Positions 14,407 to 19,829 of a stretch of 19,829 nucleotides of DNA are shown piece by piece. This DNA is from Elusimicrobiota bacterium (GTDB lineage: Bacteria > Elusimicrobiota > Elusimicrobia > Elusimicrobiales > UBA9959), in NCBI GenBank assembly GCA_030639665.1, contig DAOWCC010000016.1, positions 1 through 19,829 of the forward strand. Reading direction: 5' to 3'. The translations under genes were made by a program, and so were the position numbers. The first letter of the stretch is position 1, and every line of letters begins with the position of its first letter. The notes below the pieces were generated by a model that worked only from the letters and a program-made list of their open reading frames with translations, searched no databases and was not told the origin of the DNA.

Positions 14407-15780
14407 ATGAAAAGATTTAATAAACTCAGTATTAAACTTTGTATATTTTCCTCCATATTGATACTTGCCATAATCGGAGTTATGGCGCATTTTATAATGA
14501 AGGATGCCAAAGCATCTTTGATTACCGAGTTTAATCTTCGTTCGGATTCTTTTGCCAGAGCCGCGAGAGAAGCCTTTGTTCCCAATCTTGATATTTTCAA
14601 TCTGCATTTAAGAGTAAATGAAATAAGCGCCGAAAAGGCCGTTAAATACGCTTTAATAGCCGATAAAACCGGAAAAATCATTTCTCATTCAGAAGCTGAA
14701 AAAATCGGTGAAACGGATAATACCTCCGAGGGAAAAGCCGCGAGAAATTGTGATAAGTTCTTGGTTCAAAAATTTATTTCAGGCAAGAACGGCCATGAAT
14801 ATTACTATATGTCCGTTCCAATTTTCCTTGGAGCGGATAGGCTTGCGACTGTCGTTATCGCTCTTAGCAGCGCAACCATAAATGAGGCCCTTAAGGATAC
14901 GCGAAACAAAATATTAATCATATCTCTTATCGCTTTATTGTTCGCGATATTGGGCACGATTATAATAGTAAATTGGTTCACAAGACCTTTGCCTATTCTG
15001 GTAAAGGCGGCGAGGAAAGTGGGAGACGGCAATCTTGATTTAAAGATTGAAGGCGAAGGAACGGATGAAATAGGTTTGCTGGCAAAAGCTTTTAATAATA
15101 TGGTCAAAGGCTTGAGAGAAAGGGATTATATAAGAGGAATGTTTAAAAGATATATGAGTTCAAAGGAAGTGGCGGATGCTGTTTTAAAAGGAGGGCTCTC
15201 ACTTGTAGGAGAAAGAAAAGATATAGTGGTTCTATTCGCGGATATAAGAGATTTCAGCACTATAAGCGTTAATTGTGAGCCTGAAGAAACAGTAAAGCTA
15301 TTGAACGATTATTTTTCCATAATGACTAAAATAATTATCAAAAGGGGCGGAAACATAGATAAGTATATAGGAGACGGTTTGCTTGCCATTTTTGGCGCGC
15401 CTTTTCCCTTAAAGGACGCGAAGTTGCAGGCTCTTTCGTCCGCCATTGAAATGCGAAACGCGTTAAAAGGTTTCAATAGAGATAGAGAATTAAAGGGTTC
15501 TAATCCAATAAGGGTGGGTATTTGTGTTACTTCCGGCATTGCCATTGTGGGTAATATTGGCAGTGAGGAGCATACGGAATACACCGCTATCGGCGAGCCC
15601 GTTAATTTGGCGGCAAGGCTTGAAGGGATTAATAAAAGGTTTGGCACAGACTTGATAGTTTCCAAAAGCATTTCGGATAAGATGAAAGAGAATTTTTCAT
15701 TTAAGGAATTGGGCGCTCATCAAATCCGGGGTTGGAAAGAACCTCTTGAAATATTTGAACTTCCCGAGTCAGTGGAATAG
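14407..15780 (+). CDS. Membrane-bound class III adenylate/guanylate cyclase with HAMP domain
   Basis: 457 residues. Helix 1 (about 11-30), an extracytoplasmic sensor region (31-168), helix 2 (169-190), HAMP (about 190-240), then the cyclase domain (from about 268). Catalytic features are complete: metal-binding Asp279 (LFADIRDFS) and Asp323 (YIGDGLLAIFG), base-recognising Lys319 with Thr393 in EYTAIGEPVN, and transition-state Asn400 and Arg404 (VNLAARLE). The Lys/Thr pair suggests ATP to cAMP, class IIIb type, but GTP use cannot be excluded. It starts 29 bp after the surface-protein gene and probably shares its transcript. An external signal would set cytoplasmic cyclic nucleotide levels; no cAMP receptor gene is in the window. 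Confidence 0.9.
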   Translation: MKRFNKLSIKLCIFSSILILAIIGVMAHFIMKDAKASLITEFNLRSDSFARAAREAFVPNLDIFNLHLRVNEISAEKAVKYALIADKTGKIISHSEAEKIGETDNTSEGKAARNCDKFLVQKFISGKNGHEYYYMSVPIFLGADRLATVVIALSSATINEALKDTRNKILIISLIALLFAILGTIIIVNWFTRPLPILVKAARKVGDGNLDLKIEGEGTDEIGLLAKAFNNMVKGLRERDYIRGMFKRYMSSKEVADAVLKGGLSLVGERKDIVVLFADIRDFSTISVNCEPEETVKLLNDYFSIMTKIIIKRGGNIDKYIGDGLLAIFGAPFPLKDAKLQALSSAIEMRNALKGFNRDRELKGSNPIRVGICVTSGIAIVGNIGSEEHTEYTAIGEPVNLAARLEGINKRFGTDLIVSKSISDKMKENFSFKELGAHQIRGWKEPLEIFELPESVE

Positions 15781-15788
15781 GGGGAAGT

Positions 15789-15967
15789 GTGGCAAAATTT
15801 CGCGGGTTAGAGGCCTTTCGATATTTACCTGTAGGATCAGGGTCGGCACGAGCCAATCCCGCCCTTCTCTCTCTCACTTCGCTGTAAGCGTATGCGGAGT
15901 TCCGAAGAGCCCTACAGGCAAACACCGAAACGCCTCATTAAATTTATTCCGCAAAATCTTGTGCCAC
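15789..15967. repeat. 179-bp imperfect palindromic element (MITE- or REP-like)
   Basis: The two ends are inverted copies of a roughly 55-base unit. Read inward, the left arm has GTGGCA, ATTTCGCGG, GAGGCCTTTCG, TTTACCTGTAGG. The right arm has GTGGCA, ATTTTGCGG, GAGGCGTTTCG, TTTGCCTGTAGG, with small gaps between blocks. The middle differs and contains a CTTCG/CGAAG stem. The shape suits a non-autonomous mobile element or a long RNA hairpin. No coding capacity and no clear target duplication were found. Confidence 0.55.
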
Positions 15968-16009
15968 TCTTTTAGATATAGATACATCTCTGCAAGATAG
16001 AAACTCGAG

Positions 16010-16050
16010 AACTTGTGTCCATAGCAGTCCTTTCGAAAGCCCAGTCCACT
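16010..16050 (-). repeat. Second copy, inverted, of the element at 321-360
   Basis: Read on the minus strand this stretch begins AGTGGACTGGGCT and includes TGGACAC. Aligned with 321-360 it matches at 34 of 41 positions with one gap. The match is far above chance for two intergenic regions 16 kb apart. It lies next to the 179-bp palindrome. Confidence 0.6.
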
Positions 16051-16241
16051 CGCCCCAACCCAAATTAAGATACAGCCGACTTACCCTGTTTCATAAGGAA
16101 ATTCCTGATGGAATTTGATATGTTGTTTCAGATAGTGAACAATTGTGTAGTTAGACATTAATGAAGAATAATCGGGGAATAAAGCAGCGTCCCGGATGTC
16201 TCATATGTTTCAAAATTTTTCGCGATAGCGGAAAATACTTA

Positions 16242-16270
16242 TTGCCAAAATCAAAAAACACTGCTAGACT
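16242..16270 (+). promoter_or_regulatory. Probable sigma-70 promoter of the glutaminase-like gene
   Basis: TTGCCA (16242-16247) and TAGACT (16265-16270) lie 17 bp apart, each with one or two departures from consensus. Transcription would start near 16277, giving a 40-nt leader with the GGAGG site. This also argues for the start at 16317 over the longer frame. Confidence 0.45.
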
Positions 16271-16316
16271 ATTCTTACGCGATTTGAGCAGGTTTGGATG
16301 CGGAGGTTTTAAATTT

Positions 16317-17357
16317 ATGAAGAAAATAATTTTTTTGATAACCGGTTTGATTTTTTTTGGCGGTTTTGTTTTAAATAGCGCGGCGTTAAGCATAAATTTT
16401 CATAAAACTATTGAGCCCTTTTTTGGGGTCAATCATGGTGAGGTTCCTTCTGTTTCCAACCATATTCAGCCATTTAACACTTCGATGGATATGGAAGAAG
16501 GGCCGGTGTCCGATGAGATTGTTCGCGAGCGATACAACCGAATCAAAGATAGTGAGGTCACAAAGCATCAAGGTTTTTCTATTTCCAAAATACACTCTTT
16601 GTTTCATTTGACAAATACAAACAAAGTGGCGGGTTTGGAGTATGTGTACAAGTATGACCCTACGGAAGCATTGGGTTTTTGTTTTGGAAGATCCATGGCG
16701 GCTCATTTGATTGCTTTAAAAATGGGTTTGTCCGAAAATAATATTAAAAAACTATTCGTAATAGGAGATCTTCGTTCGGGTCTTAACCCTGAATGGAGGT
16801 TTCATGTTACTACGCTTGTAAAAGGGGATGACAATGATTGGTATGCCATTGATCCCGTTATGTATCGCCCCCTGAGGATGGATGGTTGGCTTAGAAATCT
16901 TCAAAGGATATGGGACAGAAATAAAAAAGCCACATTTTACATAACGCCCCCGGATGCCATTATGCCTGATTTAAGTATTGTCCCGGATATAGAAAAAGAG
17001 ACGGGGGAAAATATCATTGAACTCAGTTTTGATCCTCTCAATAAGCCGGGTTTTGACAAAAAAAATATTTCCGGCAATATAGCGAAGGTTTTTGAGATTA
17101 GTGAAGAAGCGAATTATAAATATTTTTCCGATACCGGCGAAAGGGAAAACAGATTTAATTTCACTCATATAACCGTAAACGGAGCGAGTCTTGATTATCA
17201 TAATTATTTTGCCGATCTTACTCAAAACATATTAAGCTCTCCTGCGGAGATTTCCGAATTCATGCAAGCATCCTTTACTTACTCGGTGCCTTCTATGGAT
17301 ATGGATATGCCTGTAAGGAAAGATTTGGGCAGTATGAAATTGCATCTCTTTAAATAA
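16317..17357 (+). CDS. Secreted protein-glutaminase-like / papain-fold protein
   Basis: 346 residues with a signal peptide (about 1-23). A Cys-His-Asp triad is visible in order: Cys122 in LGFCFGRSMAAHL, His163 in EWRFHVTTLVK and Asp179 in WYAIDPVMYRPL. This spacing and the (W)xxH(V) and IDP contexts resemble protein-glutaminase / Gln-deamidase enzymes, a papain or transglutaminase-like fold that deamidates glutamine side chains in proteins. The match is by motif memory, so a plain transglutaminase-like protease is the main alternative. The N-terminal 115 residues may be a propeptide. Start chosen at the ATG with GGAGG (16302-16306) ten nt upstream and a clear signal peptide; the frame stays open to 16161, but that extension looks non-coding. 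Confidence 0.7.
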   Translation: MKKIIFLITGLIFFGGFVLNSAALSINFHKTIEPFFGVNHGEVPSVSNHIQPFNTSMDMEEGPVSDEIVRERYNRIKDSEVTKHQGFSISKIHSLFHLTNTNKVAGLEYVYKYDPTEALGFCFGRSMAAHLIALKMGLSENNIKKLFVIGDLRSGLNPEWRFHVTTLVKGDDNDWYAIDPVMYRPLRMDGWLRNLQRIWDRNKKATFYITPPDAIMPDLSIVPDIEKETGENIIELSFDPLNKPGFDKKNISGNIAKVFEISEEANYKYFSDTGERENRFNFTHITVNGASLDYHNYFADLTQNILSSPAEISEFMQASFTYSVPSMDMDMPVRKDLGSMKLHLFK

Positions 17358-17374
17358 AAAAATAGATTGTTTAA

Positions 17375-17409
17375 AAAAAGGCCTCTTGAATTATTCAAGA
17401 GGCCTTTTT
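17375..17409 (+). terminator. Strong bidirectional intrinsic terminator
   Basis: A perfect 16-bp stem (AAAAAGGCCTCTTGAA with its complement, 17375-17390 and 17394-17409), loop TTA, with A-run and T-run on the two sides. It closes the glutaminase-like gene 17 bp after its stop and isolates it from the ligase gene downstream. Confidence 0.9.
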
Positions 17410-17546
17410 GCGTGATTTTATTTTCTTTGCGATAATAAATTGTTAAAATCTGGAAAGGGTTTAAATACGCAAATTTACTGTTTTTGAGAATTAAATATCG
17501 GCGGTTTTGCAGATAAATTCAATGCCGCGACAATGGGACGGTTATA

Positions 17547-18905
17547 TTGGAAAATTTAAAAAAGACGCTTTATGACGCGAATGTCGGCAAGTTTTACGAT
17601 GAATGGGAATCAAAGGCTTCCGATGAGAGGGAATCTATAATATCTCGGAAGTTGGATGAACATATTGAATTTACAATGAAGAATGTCCCTTTTTACAGGG
17701 ACAGACTTTCTTCTTACGGTAAAAACGGAAAATATCCTCTTTCAAGTATTCCTGTTTTAAATTCCTCCAAATTGAGAGAACTTTTGCCGCCTCAAAGCGC
17801 GGATATTGTGGTTGGCAATCAAAAAGATTATAACGTGTTTCAGAGTGGCGGCACGACCGGTTTTCCAAAGACAACCATTTTCAGCCATGAAGAGCTTGAG
17901 GGCCTTAATCTTCCAAACGCCCGCGGGTTTTTTGCTCTTGGTTTAAACAAAGATGACAGGGTCGCCAATATGTTTGCCGTGGGCGGGCTTTATATGACTT
18001 TTCTTCACATTAATAGAATGCTTCAGCAATATGGATGCATGAATTTTCCTTTTTCCAATCATTCTCAAATAGGTTTTGTTAAAACCGTGGTTGAAAAATT
18101 TAATATTAATTGTATTACGGGAATTACCAGCGTTGTTTTAAACGCTTTAAGAGGCATGGCCAAAGCTGAACCCGGTAGAATCCGTTTTGATAAAGTTTTT
18201 TACGGCGGAGAGCATATTTATGAAGCGGACAAAAAGGAAATAAAAAAAACTTTTGGCGCTAAAATTATCGCCGCTCCCGGTTATGGAACAATAGACAGCT
18301 GGTATATAGGATATCAGTGCGCTCATTGCGATACGGGCGTTTTTCACGCTCATGACGATCAATGCTATATTGAAATAGTTAATGAGGAAACGGGAAAGCA
18401 TTGCGAGGCCGGAGAAGAAGGCCTGATTTATGTTACGCCGTTTACGCGCAGATTAACGCCGATTATCAGATATAGAGTCGGAGATCGCGCCATATGGCTT
18501 AAAGAAAAATGTTCCTGCGGGCGGACAACTCCGGTTTTTAAACTTCTTGGCAGAAGCGATGATACATTGAGAATCGGTTTTGATTCGATTGATTATGATT
18601 ATATGCAGAAAGCGGTAGGCAAAATAGGAAGATTATCAAGTTCCGTTCAAATGGAGAAAATAAGGGAATCCGGCCGGGACAGATTGATTATCAGGGTGGA
18701 AACGGACGCTCCTGAAGTTGAATATTCCCAAATAGCCAAAAATTTGGAAGATGAAATAATGAAAAATCGCGATACTTTAAGGGAATCGGTATTAAACGGC
18801 GCCGTGCTTCCCGTAAAAATAGAAATTTTAAAGCATGGCGATATCGCCAGAAATCCGCGCACAGGAAAATTAACAAGAACCATAGATTCTCTTAAGTCTG
18901 TTTAA
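17547..18905 (+). CDS. PaaK-like acyl-CoA / AMP-forming ligase (ANL superfamily)
   Basis: 452 residues, close to phenylacetate-CoA ligase length (about 430-440). ANL motifs are present: P-loop SGGTTGFPK (100-108), PGYGTIDSW (244-252), YRVGDRAIW (309-317) and a C-terminal Lys in NPRTGKLTR. PaaK-family traits include an N-terminal FYRDRL segment and the Cys-rich ECSCGRT-like KCSCGRTTPVF (321-331). A second Cys/His cluster, CAHCDTGVFHAH (258-269), could bind zinc. It should activate a carboxylic acid as the acyl-AMP and transfer it to CoA or another acceptor; the acid is unknown, and no phenylacetate pathway genes are nearby. The start is TTG, forced by the frame, with GGGACGG upstream. The next gene starts one base after its stop region, so the two are co-transcribed. 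Confidence 0.85.
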   Translation: MENLKKTLYDANVGKFYDEWESKASDERESIISRKLDEHIEFTMKNVPFYRDRLSSYGKNGKYPLSSIPVLNSSKLRELLPPQSADIVVGNQKDYNVFQSGGTTGFPKTTIFSHEELEGLNLPNARGFFALGLNKDDRVANMFAVGGLYMTFLHINRMLQQYGCMNFPFSNHSQIGFVKTVVEKFNINCITGITSVVLNALRGMAKAEPGRIRFDKVFYGGEHIYEADKKEIKKTFGAKIIAAPGYGTIDSWYIGYQCAHCDTGVFHAHDDQCYIEIVNEETGKHCEAGEEGLIYVTPFTRRLTPIIRYRVGDRAIWLKEKCSCGRTTPVFKLLGRSDDTLRIGFDSIDYDYMQKAVGKIGRLSSSVQMEKIRESGRDRLIIRVETDAPEVEYSQIAKNLEDEIMKNRDTLRESVLNGAVLPVKIEILKHGDIARNPRTGKLTRTIDSLKSV

Positions 18906-18906
18906 A

Positions 18907-19829
18907 ATGAAAATATTAAAATCCTTTCTCAAAACCAATCCGGCGCCAAATTTTATTAATCCCGCCCTTTCTTTTATTGTCTCTTCGGCGCGGACGCTTA
19001 AAATACCGGATGAAAGCCTTGCCCTTATTGAGAAAACAGCCTCCTCCGCCATAGCTCTCGTAGCCGAATGTTTATTGGCGGGAGGAAGTGACGATCCTGT
19101 TGTAATCGGTGTTTTTGAATCCGAAGGCAAGTTTAATATTGAAATAATTAATCGCGGTATTCCTCTTCTTTTTACCGAGGGTGAATTTGAGGGCGGTATT
19201 GTTGCCGGTTCTTGTTTGTCCGAATTTCGCGAATCGGCGCGAAACGCGGATGATATGTCTATAAAAAATTTAGGCAGAAAAGGGCAGGCGATTATATTGC
19301 GATTTAATATGCCTTCAAAGCCCGAAGGGGATTTTTCCGATGAAGCGCCGCGGGAAAAAAATATTTTGGAAGATAAAGGCATTGCCATAAGGCCTCTTAA
19401 ATCCGGCGAAGAAATAAATTTGAGCCAGCTTTTTTATTTTGTTTACGGCTATAAGTATATTCATGAGTCCATTTATTACCCCGAAAGAATAAAGGATATG
19501 ATTAAGAGAGGGGATTTGATTTCCGTGGTGGCGGCTTTGCCGGGCGGAAGATTGGTGGGGCATGTCGGGCTTGTAAAATGGGGGTCTTCTCCTCCCGTTT
19601 TTGAAGCGGCTTTGGGCCTGGTGGATCCGGCTTTAAAGTCAAAAGGGCTTTTTAAAGATATGTTCATAGCGATAATTGAAAAAGTTAAAATAACTCCCAT
19701 GCAATACTGTTTTTTTGATTTTGTCACCAATCATGATTTAAGCCAAAAATTTATTTCCAAATTCGGAACCCGCGATATGTCCATTTTTGTCGGATGCCAG
19801 TCTAAATTGAATCAGGCGAGGCTTGAAAA
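18907..19829 (+). CDS. Degenerate RsbW-like ATPase domain fused to a GNAT acetyltransferase (3' truncated)
   Basis: An open frame from ATG 18907 to the window edge (307 codons, no stop). The first ~130 residues follow the layout of RsbW-type anti-sigma/HATPase domains (SSAIALVAECLLAGG, then VVIGVFESEGKFNIEIINRGIP, then LGRKGQAIILRF). The N-box Asn and the D-x-G-x-G motif are not preserved, so ATP binding is doubtful. From about 155 a GNAT-like domain follows: IAIRPLKSGEE, ISVVAALPGGRLVGHVGLVKW, EAALGLVDPALKSKGLFKDMF (acetyl-CoA loop position) and VTNHDLSQKFISKFG. The gene begins one base after the ligase stop, so the pair is an operon. One could regulate or modify the other by acetylation (inference). 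Confidence 0.75.
   Translation, partial: MKILKSFLKTNPAPNFINPALSFIVSSARTLKIPDESLALIEKTASSAIALVAECLLAGGSDDPVVIGVFESEGKFNIEIINRGIPLLFTEGEFEGGIVAGSCLSEFRESARNADDMSIKNLGRKGQAIILRFNMPSKPEGDFSDEAPREKNILEDKGIAIRPLKSGEEINLSQLFYFVYGYKYIHESIYYPERIKDMIKRGDLISVVAALPGGRLVGHVGLVKWGSSPPVFEAALGLVDPALKSKGLFKDMFIAIIEKVKITPMQYCFFDFVTNHDLSQKFISKFGTRDMSIFVGCQSKLNQARLE

Larger units (their letters stand above)
15781..16316. other. 536-bp intergenic region with repeats and no supported gene
   Basis: No open frame here shows a recognisable product. It holds a 179-bp imperfect palindrome (15789-15967), an inverted copy of the element beside the tRNA (16010-16050), a perfect AAATTCC/GGAATTT hairpin (16099-16116) and a probable promoter for the next gene. 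On the minus strand a startless frame of roughly 60 codons spans the repeats and ends in TGA; it could be a gene remnant, but nothing identifies it. Confidence 0.6.

Noticed and set aside
15701..16000. Overlapping frames on both strands in the palindromic element
   Set aside because: They are by-products of the inverted repeat, with no recognisable motif and no ribosome sites.
16161..16316. A 52-residue N-terminal extension of the glutaminase-like gene
   Set aside because: The extension lacks a Shine-Dalgarno site and would bury the signal peptide; the ATG at 16317 has GGAGG at proper distance.

Overview
The window is 19.8 kb of AT-rich bacterial chromosome from a diderm (Gram-negative-type) organism. 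Four points support this: outer-membrane beta-barrel proteins of the PorV/PorQ (UPF0164) type, many proteins with Sec signal peptides, long secreted proteins ending in Por-secretion-like or FlgD-like C-terminal domains, and a CrcB-DUF190-DUF368 housekeeping block. This mix is common in deep-branching groups such as Elusimicrobiota and FCB-like candidate phyla. That placement is inference; no rRNA or marker protein here settles it.

Layout. (1) 1-490: the start of a leftward gene that looks like the end of an insertion sequence, then tRNA-Val(CAC), then a 160-bp segment bounded by a second copy of the tRNA 3' end. (2) 483-2233: fluoride channel CrcB, a DUF190 protein behind a leader that can pair with its ribosome binding site, and a DUF368 lipid-carrier translocase. 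(3) 2288-6430: a consensus sigma-70 promoter and structured leader, then a secreted clostripain-type cysteine protease translationally coupled to a secreted HExxH zinc protease, then a membrane-anchored protein of unknown role. (4) 6508-9984, minus strand: promoter, cyclic-di-GMP-I (GEMM) riboswitch, intrinsic terminator, a six-bladed Kelch protein with a sorting-like C-terminus, a PorV-like barrel and a strong terminator. (5) 10066-15780: an operon of a barrel-TPR fusion, a Gly-rich/FN3/FlgD-like surface protein and a membrane-bound class III adenylate cyclase. (6) 15781-16316: non-coding sequence with a 179-bp imperfect palindrome and a second copy of an element also present beside the tRNA. 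(7) 16317-17409: a secreted protein with a Cys-His-Asp triad resembling protein-glutaminase, and its terminator. (8) 17547-19829: a PaaK-like acyl-CoA/AMP ligase followed by a fusion of a degenerate RsbW-like ATPase fold and a GNAT domain, cut by the window edge.

The middle of the window reads as an envelope/surface module under second-messenger control. Export-type barrels sit beside large secreted proteins. One operon carries a c-di-GMP riboswitch, and the divergent operon encodes its own nucleotide cyclase. Three different secreted hydrolase-like proteins (C11 protease, zinc protease, glutaminase-like) surround it. The best candidates for undescribed biology are the riboswitch-controlled Kelch/PorV operon, the ribosome-site-sequestering leader between crcB and the DUF190 gene, the repeat elements near the tRNA and at 15.8-16.1 kb, and the ligase/RsbW-GNAT pair.
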